Source: an archaeon | Lineage (GTDB): Archaea > Thermoproteota > Nitrososphaeria > Nitrososphaerales > CADDZS01 | Reading direction: 5' to 3' | Assembly: GCA_029850555.1 (NCBI GenBank) | Contig: JARCRS010000071.1 | Location: forward strand, 1-38,617 | Length of the DNA: 38,617 nucleotides | Program-made: the position numbers and the translations under genes | Shown here: piece after piece, positions 23,343 to 31,454 of the stretch | Numbering within the stretch: the stretch's first letter is position 1 | Layout: every line of letters starts with the position of its first letter | Notes under the pieces: model-generated | Seen by the model: the letters and a program-made list of their open reading frames with translations, nothing else | What the model was told of the DNA's origin: nothing | The model's database searches: none

Positions 23343-24512
23343 CTAAAGGAACCTTTTTACAATGTTTGCAGCTTCTTCGATTCCATCAAATTTATCAGAT
23401 ATCTGCTTCAGCTTTCTAACATTATTGCCGTAGCTCGAATCAGTCATACACTCTTGAACGGCCGATTCAAGTTTTTTTGCGGTTAGATTCTCAGAACTTA
23501 TCTCTATCCCAAGTCCAAGTCTAGCAGATTTTTTCGCATTCCACATCTGTTCACTATGATTGAAAATTGGCACTAGAATTGATGGCTTGCCAGCATTAAT
23601 GCACTGACTAATTGTTGTATGGCCCGCTCTAGCAACAAGAAGATCACTTAGGACAAATAGCTCATCCTTAATCGGGCACCAGTCGTATATCCAGGCTCCA
23701 TTCGAAAGTCTCACAGGCAAAGTAGATTCTGATGGCAGTCCCTTTGAGATAATAACGTTGTATTTCTTAGCTAGCGAAGATGCAGACTCTAGAGCCGCTC
23801 GAATGAAAGCACCTTTTGTAGCATTCGGCCCGCTTATCTGCACAAAGATTACAGGCCGAGAATCAAGTTGCAATATTGATCTTGCTTTGGAAATTTTCTC
23901 TTTAGGGACTGAAAGTTTAGGTATCATGAAGCCTGTGAAATAGGCTTTGTTTGCAACATCAACCTGTGATACATTTGCTTCGCTGATAGTAAATGGGGGC
24001 GGGAGATCAGGAATAAGTACTTCGTCGCTCAGTGACCAGAACAAACCGAGAACATCTGCTTCCATTCTCTCTAATCCGGCGGAAAAAAGCCCTGTTCTAA
24101 ATCTCGGAGGAAAAAGAATTCGAATCTGGTTAAGGATAGTTATTACTGGGTAGAAGAGCGATTTTCCAGCGAGAACAGCAGAAAGCCTAGAATCGGAGAG
24201 AATGACCCGAGGATTGAAATCTGAAATTTTTTTTCTTTCAAAAGATACTTGACTCGAAAATGCTGCTAGTGTCGTCGGGAAGCCTATAATAGTGCTGCTT
24301 CCCGAAAAGCCGCCGGCAAGATTCCACCTGACAGCTACTGAGGGAGCGTAGTGGACATCTTGGTTGTATCTTCTCAGAAAATCATAGGCTTCATCGAAAG
24401 CCGAATATGTGAATTGGCAATCTGAGTACTTTTCGAGGATCTTTGCGATCGCGAATACCCTTGTGATGTGACCTAGACCAGATCCAAAAACTGCTGAGTA
24501 CACCTTTTGCAA
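23343..24512 (-). CDS. Glycosyltransferase, MurG/UGT-like (GT-B fold)
   Basis: The protein has 389 residues. The N-terminal SGLGHITRVFAIAKIL is the glycine-rich GT-B nucleotide-sugar transferase opening. The C-terminal half has VIFVQISGPNATKGAFIRAA and the donor-binding signature LLVARAGHTTISQCINAGKPSILVP with NHSEQMWNA, as in MurG and glycosyltransferase family 28 or 1. One long hydrophobic stretch (SVLAGKSLFYPVITILNQI) may contact membrane. It probably adds a sugar to a lipid or surface acceptor; donor and acceptor are unknown. The frame starts at a TTG (24512); a GTG five codons in is an alternative. It lies downstream of the AMMECR1 gene with a 137-base gap. Confidence 0.82.
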   Translation of the reverse strand: MQKVYSAVFGSGLGHITRVFAIAKILEKYSDCQFTYSAFDEAYDFLRRYNQDVHYAPSVAVRWNLAGGFSGSSTIIGFPTTLAAFSSQVSFERKKISDFNPRVILSDSRLSAVLAGKSLFYPVITILNQIRILFPPRFRTGLFSAGLERMEADVLGLFWSLSDEVLIPDLPPPFTISEANVSQVDVANKAYFTGFMIPKLSVPKEKISKARSILQLDSRPVIFVQISGPNATKGAFIRAALESASSLAKKYNVIISKGLPSESTLPVRLSNGAWIYDWCPIKDELFVLSDLLVARAGHTTISQCINAGKPSILVPIFNHSEQMWNAKKSARLGLGIEISSENLTAKKLESAVQECMTDSSYGNNVRKLKQISDKFDGIEEAANIVKRFL

Positions 24513-24649
24513 AAAATTGGTTTCTGCTCCTCTGAATAGTTTTTCCGAGCGGAAAGCTTCTGTTCATAGAGCTGGTTTCCGCTAGTCAGATATTTTCAGC
24601 TCTGCACACATTGACATTTTTAACAGGTATGCTGAATAATTGGAATCTC

Positions 24650-25291
24650 CTACTGTATTATTCTAACCTTGCCAGAAGGTTCGTCTTCGCCAAAGATTTG
24701 AGCTTGAAACTTTAGAACCTGTGTTCCGGGGACCAACCACTGGTCTGGAGGCGCCCCAGCCTTCATGGACAAGTTCACGAGAAATTCTTCAGCGTCCCAC
24801 ATTTGCTCCGTCGCAACCTGCGGAAGAAGCAAACCAGCTCCAAATGACCAGCGCATTATTAAACCATCTTTCCCTAATTTTATCTGACTAGGAAGGTCCC
24901 TTGATGACTTGACAAGAATCAAGGTTGGGATCGTGAGCACGCTAACTTCGACAAGTAAAGATTTCATCTCCTCGATACTGACCGGCCTAAATCGCGGATC
25001 TTGCGTCGCAGAGCCAATAGCTGCTTCTGTGAGCGCCTTTGAAAGTTTGTAGACGGGCTCAGGGAAACCAATGCAGCCACGAAGGGATTTCTCCTCGTCG
25101 TTTAGCCTCAGGGTAACAAAGCATCCTAATTTGTTTTCAAATCTTGAATCACTGAGAAGACATTTAGGAACAATTATCTGACGTGAAACTAGGAAGTTTG
25201 TTATCGCCTCCCGTGCCGAAGATACAAGTAGATGACCATCCTCTGCAGAAAAAATAGAATCTTGGCGTGGCAAATCCTCGGCTGCCTTCAA
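24650..25291 (-). CDS. AMMECR1-domain protein
   Basis: The protein has 213 residues. The family signature LRGCIGFP (about 68-75) is preceded by GCFVTLRLNDEEKS and followed by AAIGSATQDPRFRPVSIEEM and VEVSVLTIP, the conserved core of the AMMECR1 fold. Near the end LLLPQVATEQMWDAEEFLVN with KAGAPPDQW also matches. These proteins occur in archaea and eukaryotes. The biochemical role is not established, though a link to radical-SAM and MEMO1-like partners has been suggested; no such partner is in this window. It has an N-terminal extension of about 18 residues. Same strand as the Mut7-C gene upstream, gap 62 bases. Confidence 0.9.
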   Translation of the reverse strand: MKAAEDLPRQDSIFSAEDGHLLVSSAREAITNFLVSRQIIVPKCLLSDSRFENKLGCFVTLRLNDEEKSLRGCIGFPEPVYKLSKALTEAAIGSATQDPRFRPVSIEEMKSLLVEVSVLTIPTLILVKSSRDLPSQIKLGKDGLIMRWSFGAGLLLPQVATEQMWDAEEFLVNLSMKAGAPPDQWLVPGTQVLKFQAQIFGEDEPSGKVRIIQ

Positions 25292-25353
25292 AACTAGAAT
25301 TACCTGATTTTTACCTATACTGTTGCCTCCTTATTTGTTTACTTGAGGAAAAT

Positions 25354-25839
25354 TTACCTGTTTGAGGCTAGCGAGCGATTAACGCTTGAAAACAGAGCGT
25401 CAAGTTTCCTCCAATGACTTCCGCGCCAATATGACTTTCCACAATTTATGCATTTGAAGATTGGTCTTCCAAGCTCATCTTTTGTTCCGGTGTCCACGAG
25501 TAGAAAGTTGCAGGCAGAGCATCTTGACATGTTCGAGAGATCTAGACTTTCGACACCCGCTTCTTGAAAGAGCTCTAAGAGTCTCTCTTCCTCGGAAGTT
25601 CCCTTCACCAAGATCGCCTTTACGTGTTGCTGTTTTGCGTGAAGATACAGTTCTTTGTCTGAAGTAACGAGAACGCGTCCTTCTTCGGATGCTTTCAAAA
25701 TAAGGTCATGGTCATTAGAGTCCTTGTCATATTTCGTATCAAAGCCCAAGATTCGAAGTTTTGTTGCGAGTGAGCCTAGCATTCCATCTACGAGAAACTT
25801 GGGTGAATAATTATCAGATCTTGGTTGAGTTTCCGTCAA
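25354..25839 (-). CDS. Mut7-C RNase-domain protein with zinc ribbon
   Basis: The protein has 161 residues. The PIN-like Mut7-C domain starts with KFLVDGMLGSLATKLRILGF (catalytic Asp about 18) and continues with DTKYDKDSNDHDLI and the acidic VLVTSDKELYLHA. The C-terminal zinc ribbon has CSAC and CINC pairs (about 118-121 and 136-139) ending in YWRGSHWRKL. These are all family hallmarks (DUF82/COG1656). The protein should be a small single-strand-specific RNase, perhaps acting in RNA decay. It lies in a minus-strand run between the CBS protein (35 bases upstream) and AMMECR1. Confidence 0.92.
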   Translation of the reverse strand: MTETQPRSDNYSPKFLVDGMLGSLATKLRILGFDTKYDKDSNDHDLILKASEEGRVLVTSDKELYLHAKQQHVKAILVKGTSEEERLLELFQEAGVESLDLSNMSRCSACNFLLVDTGTKDELGRPIFKCINCGKSYWRGSHWRKLDALFSSVNRSLASNR

Positions 25840-25874
25840 ATGTAGATCTCTTCAAATCTGAAGTGTAACCTTCA

Positions 25875-26477
25875 CTATTCTTGGGAAGATTCGCTTACTT
25901 CTGAGTTGTTTGTTTCGGTACGACATTCTTCGCATAGAAATCGATTATCGAGCTCAAGAAGAACATCGGACCATTGATTGCAATGGTCACAATAGCCCGC
26001 GAGATAACTTGGCTGTCTCGTACCTTCTGAGGTCATCATAGCACGTTTCTCGGAGATAATGTCGAAAAGCTCTGGGGTTACCGCGACAATGTCCGAGATC
26101 GAGATAATTCCCACGAGGTTTCTCTTGTATGAAACGCCCAGCCTCTTTATTTTATGACTGACCATTTGCCGCGCTGCTTCGATAATTTCTTTTTCGCTTT
26201 CTATGGTTCGAAGCGGAGCAGACATGATATCTCCCGCTCTAACATTACTCGGAGTCAAATTCTTGCTTACAACTTTTGAGACAATGTCTCCATCTGTAAT
26301 GATTCCCGTTGGCAGGTCGTTCTTCATAACTACGACGCTTCCCACTTTCGCTCGGGTCATCTTTTCGGAAACCGTTCTCACGTCTTCATCAGGAGTAGCA
26401 GAAAGGACTGGACTGTTCATGACCTCTCGAACCAGCACTCTAGTTCTTACGACAGGCTCAAATGGTATCGATGGCAT
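25875..26477 (-). CDS. CBS-domain pair protein with C-terminal zinc ribbon
   Basis: The protein has 200 residues. Two CBS motifs form one Bateman module: VREVMNSPVLSATPDEDVRTV with GIITDGDIVSKVV, then AGDIMSAPLRTIESEKEIIE with GIISISDIVAV. The C-terminus has CDHC and CEEC pairs (about 164-167 and 182-185), a zinc ribbon, and an acidic Ser-rich tail. Bateman modules sense adenine nucleotides; zinc ribbons bind nucleic acid or protein. A regulatory role is likely but the target is not evident. The gene is upstream of Mut7-C by 35 bases and downstream of NFACT by 75 bases, so linked expression with RNA-quality genes is possible. Confidence 0.85.
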   Translation of the reverse strand: MPSIPFEPVVRTRVLVREVMNSPVLSATPDEDVRTVSEKMTRAKVGSVVVMKNDLPTGIITDGDIVSKVVSKNLTPSNVRAGDIMSAPLRTIESEKEIIEAARQMVSHKIKRLGVSYKRNLVGIISISDIVAVTPELFDIISEKRAMMTSEGTRQPSYLAGYCDHCNQWSDVLLELDNRFLCEECRTETNNSEVSESSQE

Positions 26478-26552
26478 CCTTATTCCTCAGCTATTTCTTT
26501 GGCTCTTTCCCAAAAGATTTTACAGCAACGAGAAAGATTCGCTACCAAACTC

Positions 26553-28601
26553 TTAACCATTTTGTTTTTCCGCGACGAGCTTGTATGAACCTGACGGCAG
26601 CACTCGGATGATATCATCTATAGGTATCTTTTTTGCTAGCTCCTTCAGCTCAAGTTTCTCATCCTTGATTTTTGAAACGAGAGTCTGTTTGATTTTTCGG
26701 CCTACAATGGTGCCTCTTTCCTTTCCGGGAGCCAGCTTTACTTGCGAAAAACAGTACTTTAGAAGGGCTTTTTCAGGTCCGCAGACAACGATGGGAGTCA
26801 TCATTTCTGGCTGCTCATAGCCTTCAGATTCCCGAGGCAGATCTTCCGAGCTCATGATTCCTACGCTTAATTCTACCCTCAGATGCTTCACAAAGTTCTT
26901 TTTTCCTTCAATGAAGAACGACCCCCTTGGCAAATATTCTCCAGAGGGAGCGCTTTTCTTAATCTGATCAGGCTCAACCCAGTAAGCGTCAGCAGATCCG
27001 AGTTCATCCTTCCAAGCCCTGCTAAAACTCACTGTTGCTTGAGCTAGCTCTTGCTCTATTTGCTGTTCCAGTTGTGGGACAGCTTTCTCTCTTCCGTTCT
27101 TCAATACGAAGAAGGGAGATCCGTGGAGATCCGCGTGAAAAACTAGGCAATCTTGGTCTGTGTACTTGTTAATGATTATGCTGTTAGACGTGCTGTCCCG
27201 ACCGCCGATAGCAAGTCTCTTATCCGAAGTAAGGAACCAACGATAGCGTTCGAACCACTGTCGCGATCTTCTTTCAGTAGAGACGCGTTTGGTTACCCGA
27301 TCCTCAGATACCTTGGTTTGGTCAAGAAGACCCTCCTTTCTTTTTATTAAATCTGTTCGGATCTCGCTAATGGCGCGATTGGTTTGTTCAAGAGTTTTAG
27401 CTTCGTCGAATACTCTTGAAGCTAGAGCACTCGTTGTTGCAAAAGATTTGAGATAGGCTCGTGGTTCATTTACAAATCTTAGTTCATTATTCGAATTGTG
27501 ATCCCTTTCCAAGAGATTCATAGCTTCGAGGACGTCTGTAATCTCTTGCGAGAAACCCGAAGAAGCGTAGCTCATCAACTCCAAACCTATCCTTCTAAGC
27601 TCCTTTGCGGCCAATTCATTTTTTTGAAATAAGATGTCTTGCTTTTTGATGGCAGATTCTAGTTCTTCGGCTTTTGCTCGAATCTCCTTGGATGCTTTTG
27701 TTCTTTTTTCTAGTAAGAAAGCTTGCATTTGAGCCTCATCAAGAGCTTCGTCGAATGATTGGAATTCATGAATTGTTGCACCCCCCGTCTCTTCTCGCTT
27801 CTTCCAGGCATGAGGTACAATCGGGCAAACATCGATTTCAGATTCATCACTCTCCGCCTTTGGAACGAGTAAGTATCCTTTATTACTCGTCTCGATTTCT
27901 CTTGTTAGCTCTAGCGAAAGCCGCGTCAATTTTTCAATGTCATTTGGTCCCATATCGAATACGGAAAGATCAGGATTTACTCCAGAGCGAAAGAAAATTT
28001 CTTCGATGAATTTTCTAGACGTTCCGACTGTTCGACCAAACCAACGGATGGCGATCATTTTCTCTGAATTTGGATCTGATTTTGATCTTTGTAATTCCGA
28101 AGAAAGATAAGTTTCATCAAGTTCTTCAAGATTCTTTCCGCGAGATGGGGGCAGAACATATTTTTCGCCAACAATCAGACTTCTGTGTCTGAAACGTTGA
28201 GGATTCCTTACATTCTGAATTTTCTCGTTTTTATCCGTAAGGACAATATTTCCACCTCCGAAAAATTCAGCGTGCAGATTCTTTTTTTCTCCCAAGCGGG
28301 ACTGAAGGATAAAAGTCGCGATTCGCTCATTTCCTTCTTGCGCTACGTTAGCAAGTCTAGTTCTTTCGACGTGTTCTCTGATGGTTGTGACAAAAGAATC
28401 AGCTAACTCGAGAGAGAGATTCTTGTTAGTCACCCACGTTGCAAACGATGATATGGCGATGAGTTTCTCTTCCTTTATCTCATGCCGCAATCTTAGGAGA
28501 ATGCCCTCTTCGATGGAATAAACAGAACTCACGGTGTAGCCTTCGATAGAAGATGAAATTCTCTTGCAAAGGAGTCTGATTTCAGACGCAGAGATTTCCA
28601 T
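26553..28601 (-). CDS. NFACT-family protein, archaeal Rqc2/RqcH/NEMF homologue
   Basis: The protein has 682 residues. NFACT-N begins at residue 1 (SEIRLLCKRISSSIEGYTVS) with SRLGEKKNLHAEFFGGGNIVLTD, then HhH-like helices. A long coiled coil lies at about 300-460 (KASKEIRAKAEELESAIKK). The NFACT-R core follows (RRSRQWFERYRWFLTSDKRL, GGRDSTSNSIIINKY, VFHADLHGSPFFVLKNG). Such proteins bind stalled large subunits and peptidyl-tRNA and may add C-terminal tails. In the family an Asp-Arg pair near residue 97-98 is required; here the equivalent reads GNERIA, that is Glu92-Arg93. Length and domain order are normal. ATG 28601 is secure. Confidence 0.93.
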   Translation of the reverse strand: MEISASEIRLLCKRISSSIEGYTVSSVYSIEEGILLRLRHEIKEEKLIAISSFATWVTNKNLSLELADSFVTTIREHVERTRLANVAQEGNERIATFILQSRLGEKKNLHAEFFGGGNIVLTDKNEKIQNVRNPQRFRHRSLIVGEKYVLPPSRGKNLEELDETYLSSELQRSKSDPNSEKMIAIRWFGRTVGTSRKFIEEIFFRSGVNPDLSVFDMGPNDIEKLTRLSLELTREIETSNKGYLLVPKAESDESEIDVCPIVPHAWKKREETGGATIHEFQSFDEALDEAQMQAFLLEKRTKASKEIRAKAEELESAIKKQDILFQKNELAAKELRRIGLELMSYASSGFSQEITDVLEAMNLLERDHNSNNELRFVNEPRAYLKSFATTSALASRVFDEAKTLEQTNRAISEIRTDLIKRKEGLLDQTKVSEDRVTKRVSTERRSRQWFERYRWFLTSDKRLAIGGRDSTSNSIIINKYTDQDCLVFHADLHGSPFFVLKNGREKAVPQLEQQIEQELAQATVSFSRAWKDELGSADAYWVEPDQIKKSAPSGEYLPRGSFFIEGKKNFVKHLRVELSVGIMSSEDLPRESEGYEQPEMMTPIVVCGPEKALLKYCFSQVKLAPGKERGTIVGRKIKQTLVSKIKDEKLELKELAKKIPIDDIIRVLPSGSYKLVAEKQNG

Positions 28602-28760
28602 CGAATCTTCATCTCAACTTCAAGAATTTTTTTCTTTTGCAGAGCTTCTTCTCCACCGAAACCCTAAAAAGATGTCGTGGCAAAAACATGAAGAAATACG
28701 CGGGACGTCCGGTTTAGTTTTCTTTAGTTCAGTTAATCAAGCAGAGCAAGACATGAAATC

Positions 28761-29183
28761 ATGAGTACGAATCCCAAGGGTGGAGGAGGGCCGAGGCATG
28801 GAGACCCAAACGCTCCTCCTCCGGGTTCAGAGCCGCCGTTTGATCGCGCCTTTGTTCGTCACCAGCTTCAGATTCTTGCATGGATCCGAGTCGGACTGGG
28901 AGCGTTATCCGGGTTTATTGCAGGACTTCTACCATTTAACACCAATCCCGGATTTTCCTTTAGTTCTAATTCATATGTTGACATTTACATCGCGGTGTTC
29001 ATTTACATCGCATCATATTATCTAGCAAAGTATGGGATGGGAATTCATCTGCCCTACAAAGACAGAAACAAGCTGATTACTCAAGGGATTGGTGGGTTCA
29101 TCATGATGTTTCTATTTATTTGGTTCTTATACAGCACTTATTGCTTTAGTGTACACTATAGCTGTCCAAGTTTCGTGTTTTAG
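28761..29183 (+). CDS. Three-helix membrane protein, possibly EMC6-like
   Basis: The protein has 140 residues. A Gly/Pro-rich cytosolic start (about 1-28) leads into three hydrophobic helices: AWIRVGLGALSGFIAGLL, IYIAVFIYIASYYLAKYG and GIGGFIMMFLFIWFLYSTY. The first has an R..LG..sG..AGLL pattern reminiscent of EMC6 and its archaeal relatives, which pair with EMC3/Oxa1-type insertases. This is an inference from a short motif; a generic membrane protein is the alternative. It is divergent from NFACT (159-base shared promoter region) and its last four bases overlap the convergent RadA-paralog gene. ATG 28761 fits. Confidence 0.5.
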   Translation: MSTNPKGGGGPRHGDPNAPPPGSEPPFDRAFVRHQLQILAWIRVGLGALSGFIAGLLPFNTNPGFSFSSNSYVDIYIAVFIYIASYYLAKYGMGIHLPYKDRNKLITQGIGGFIMMFLFIWFLYSTYCFSVHYSCPSFVF

Positions 29184-29947
29184 GGCATAATACCTCTTCT
29201 TTCAATGTTGAAGGTAGTAGTATCATTTTCTACAAAAGGCTGAACGATCCTCCCTTGCCTTGTGTTTCCGCGTCTTGTAAAATGTAACCTGAATAGGGCA
29301 AATTGCGAAATGATGTCTCCGGTTGTCTCGACTTCGAGCTGAGATGATTTCTTATCTTCATTTGGGAGTCTAGATCTCACAGAGTTTGTAAGGAGTACAG
29401 CTAGCTTACGAGTTAATCCAATATATGCCAGTTTACGTGCGTAGGTCGAAAGCTCGAAATGTCTAGAAATGAAAGTATCCTCTTGGTGCTGAACGTCTCC
29501 TGGGTACTCAGCGACGAAATTAGCGGTTATATCGTCAACAATGAGTAGTTTACATCGATCGAATATATCTGATGATAGAATCCGCTCAGTTGCCTCGTGT
29601 TGCTCCGCAACACTTCGGACATAGATGGAAAAGATTCGATCAAGTATCTCTTTGGGATTCCGGACTCCTCTTTCTTCCGCCATTTCAGCAATTCGCTCGG
29701 GGCGAAAAGAACCAGCGCAGTCAACAAAGACTACTCGAGGTTTTTTATCATTCCCAGGGTCTCCGAGCGAGCTTGTCAACGCATTCTGAAAGGCAAATTG
29801 CGTCTTTCCCGTTGCCGCAGCTCCATAGACATCAGTTACAGCGCATGTTGGAAGTCCGCCGCCGAGAAGGCTATTGAATGAATTAGAACCGGTATCCAGC
29901 TTCTCCGCTTTTCCTAGCGGCGAGTCAAAATCTTCCGAAAAAATCAT
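29180..29947 (-). CDS. RadA/RadB-like RecA-family ATPase (RadA paralog)
   Basis: From ATG 29947 the product has 255 residues. A GTG at 30004 would add 19 basic residues without family resemblance. It lacks the N-terminal HhH domain of RadA and starts at the ATPase core: LDTGSNSFNSLLGGGLPT, Walker A GAAATGKTQ, VVFVDCAGSFRPERIAEM, Walker B KLLIVDDITANFVAEY, and the C-terminal VLLTNSVRSRL and FALFRLHFTRRG. Such paralogs (RadB, aRadC, RadA2 types) help or tune RadA-mediated recombination. Walker B has D-D followed by I-T, unlike the DSAVAH of the RadA in this window. The specific paralog class is uncertain. It lies just before tRNA-Arg. Confidence 0.8.
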   Translation of the reverse strand: MIFSEDFDSPLGKAEKLDTGSNSFNSLLGGGLPTCAVTDVYGAAATGKTQFAFQNALTSSLGDPGNDKKPRVVFVDCAGSFRPERIAEMAEERGVRNPKEILDRIFSIYVRSVAEQHEATERILSSDIFDRCKLLIVDDITANFVAEYPGDVQHQEDTFISRHFELSTYARKLAYIGLTRKLAVLLTNSVRSRLPNEDKKSSQLEVETTGDIISQFALFRLHFTRRGNTRQGRIVQPFVENDTTTFNIERRGIMP

Positions 29948-30067
29948 TTTTGAGGTCTGCTTGCTCTTGAAGGCGATTAGGAATGCTTTTGCGATCGAAA
30001 ACACTAATTCAAAAAACTACGTAAAATGCTTAAAGAGCCTGAGCAAAATTTCGACGTCGAGCTTGAA

Positions 30068-30212
30068 GGGCCAGTAGCGCAGATCAATCCATTATTCCGC
30101 AAGCAATGGTAGAGCGAAGCATGGACAGCGCGGCAGAACAGTTCAGTGCCGAGCCTCCTAAGCCTTAATCAGTGAGAGCTGTAGGTCCTGGGTTCAAATC
30201 CCAGCTGGCCCG
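30068..30212 (+). tRNA. tRNA-Arg (CCT) with about three short introns
   Basis: Acceptor GGGCCAG (30068-30074) pairs with CTGGCCC (30205-30211), discriminator G30212. T arm CTGGG-TTCAAAT-CCCAG is perfect. D-stem GCGC (30077-30080) pairs with GCGC (30128-30131). The gene is 145 bases, about 70 too long. Removing 30137-30153 (17 bases) and 30162-30177 (16 bases) gives anticodon arm GCAGC-CTCCTAA-GCTGT with anticodon CCT (30157-30159) and variable loop AGGTC. Around the 17-base intron CGGC (30131-30134) pairs with GCCG (30148-30151) three bases from each cut, a correct bulge-helix-bulge core. About 37 bases of the D loop (near 30085-30121) must also be intron. The 16-base intron has a weaker motif and D-loop boundaries are unresolved. 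Confidence 0.75.
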
Positions 30213-30220
30213 CATTTTAT

Positions 30221-30367
30221 TCACTCTTTGGTTCTGTCTACTCGAAGCTTCTTAGTCTTTGGAACATCGAACTCTTTCAAATCGCGGTTTTCAGCGGAAG
30301 GCCTTCGCGGGTCCTCTTCAGGGCTGGTTTTCTTTCGTTTTGCTGAATACAGGTCTTTGACTGACAA
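30221..30367 (-). CDS. Possible small basic ORF in the gap after tRNA-Arg
   Basis: The gap 30213-30514 has no long gene. On the minus strand a TTG at 30367 opens 48 codons of charged, low-hydrophobic sequence (MSVKDLYSAKRKKTSPEEDP; EFDVPKTKKLRVDRTKE) ending in TGA 30221-30223. The composition is protein-like, but there is no ATG and no recognised domain. The DNA just right of it (30374-30402) is G+C-rich with a hairpin potential around CCCCTGCTGCAGG and GGCTAGCCCGGGG. I see no known RNA family there. Confidence 0.25.
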   Translation of the reverse strand: MSVKDLYSAKRKKTSPEEDPRRPSAENRDLKEFDVPKTKKLRVDRTKE

Positions 30368-30514
30368 TAAGTCTCCCCTGCTGCAGGATGGCTAGCCCGG
30401 GGAATAAAGCTTGGCTTACAACACTCTATCGGTGTAAACCCGAAGTCTTTTCTTTCGCGTCCAACTTGTTTCGAATTGCGTCATGATTTGGTTATAGTTC
30501 AACTCTGCTCACTT

Positions 30515-30832
30515 TTAACCGACTGACATCTTGCTTGAAATCTTGTTAATTATTTTTGCCAATCTAAAATCATAGTTTGAAAGGCCCCCAACATCGTGCG
30601 TCACAAGATCTATCTTGACCTTATTATACACGTTGAACCACTCTGGATGATGATCTAGCTTTTCGACTTCTAGTGCAACTCTTGTCATAAAGGAGAAAGC
30701 CTCTTCGAAATTCTCAAATTCGAAATTTCTCTGAATTTTTCCCTTGACAATTTTCCATCCTTTTATCTTAGCAAGCTCTGTTTTGATTTCTTGTCTCGCG
30801 AGTTTCCGATACTCTTCTTCTTCGGAAGCCAT
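30515..30832 (-). CDS. Pterin-4a-carbinolamine dehydratase
   Basis: The protein has 105 residues, the usual length. The signature [20 protein letters not shown] with [15 protein letters not shown] carries the catalytic histidines (HH in the first block and H in THD). [20 protein letters not shown] is the typical first sheet. The enzyme dehydrates 4a-hydroxytetrahydropterins, and homologues may serve pterin-dependent hydroxylases or molybdopterin and folate-like metabolism. No aromatic amino-acid hydroxylase is in the window. Stands alone on the minus strand, ATG 30832, divergent from the unknown gene at 30960. Confidence 0.93.
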   Translation of the reverse strand: MASEEEEYRKLARQEIKTELAKIKGWKIVKGKIQRNFEFENFEEAFSFMTRVALEVEKLDHHPEWFNVYNKVKIDLVTHDVGGLSNYDFRLAKIINKISSKMSVG

Positions 30833-30959
30833 GATTAGTGATTAATCGAGTGTTATGATAAAAACTATCCAGTATGAAGTACAGAGCCGTCGATTACAAT
30901 CTTCATCTTGAGGGCAAGTCTTTTTACCAAAGAATCAGCACGACTTTCGTCTCTTTCCA

Positions 30960-31454
30960 TTGATTGATGACTACGTGGAGGAAGCTTGCTTTTACCTATC
31001 AGAACAAAAGCTAGGCAAGAAGGACATAGCCGAAGCTTTCAATCTCAGTCTTGCGCAGGTTGAGAGCGCTATTTTGTCGTACAAGACAAAGATCGACAAA
31101 GGAAAAGCAAAGTACGAATCTGACGCAAAAGAGTTTTGGGTAAAAAACTACAGAGAAAGCTCAGGGGACGAGAGAGTCACTCTTGTGGATGACAAGGGTC
31201 GTTACTATCATGGCTGGAAATCGGAGCTCGAGAACTTGAGTTCTGAGAAGATTGTGGAACTACTCGTTATCAATAAGCAGTATTCAGACAAGCATCCTCT
31301 CTCAGAATTCTCCAAAGGACATGCGGTGATTGGATATGATCCAATAGTTCCGCTTCGAAATATAAGACGGACCGTATCGTTGCTCGAAGAGCTTCTCGAA
31401 AAGAAGGAAGCCCTTGACGAAAAAGATAAGCCTCCAAATAATACGCAAAAGTAA
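30960..31454 (+). CDS. Uncharacterised protein with N-terminal helical (HTH-like) region
   Basis: The protein has 164 residues. The first 45 residues (VEEACFYLSEQKLGKKDIAE, AFNLSLAQVESAILSY) look like a helix-turn-helix or three-helix bundle. The middle (ERVTLVDDKGRYYHGWKSEL) is a short beta part, and the C-terminus (LRNIRRTVSLLEELLEKKEA) is an amphipathic helix with a Lys/Pro-rich tail. No enzyme motif is visible. The TTG at 30960 is the only plausible start near the N-terminus. Divergent from the dehydratase gene. Family not recognised. Confidence 0.6.
   Translation: MIDDYVEEACFYLSEQKLGKKDIAEAFNLSLAQVESAILSYKTKIDKGKAKYESDAKEFWVKNYRESSGDERVTLVDDKGRYYHGWKSELENLSSEKIVELLVINKQYSDKHPLSEFSKGHAVIGYDPIVPLRNIRRTVSLLEELLEKKEALDEKDKPPNNTQK

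Noticed and set aside
27674-28009. 111-residue plus-strand ORF opposite the NFACT gene
   Set aside because: Lies wholly within a secure gene on the other strand and has no domain.
30154-30182. Reading the 30068 tRNA as tRNA-Lys (CTT)
   Set aside because: Would need introns of 7 and 9 bases and breaks U33; the Arg CCT reading gives a perfect loop CTCCTAA with longer introns.
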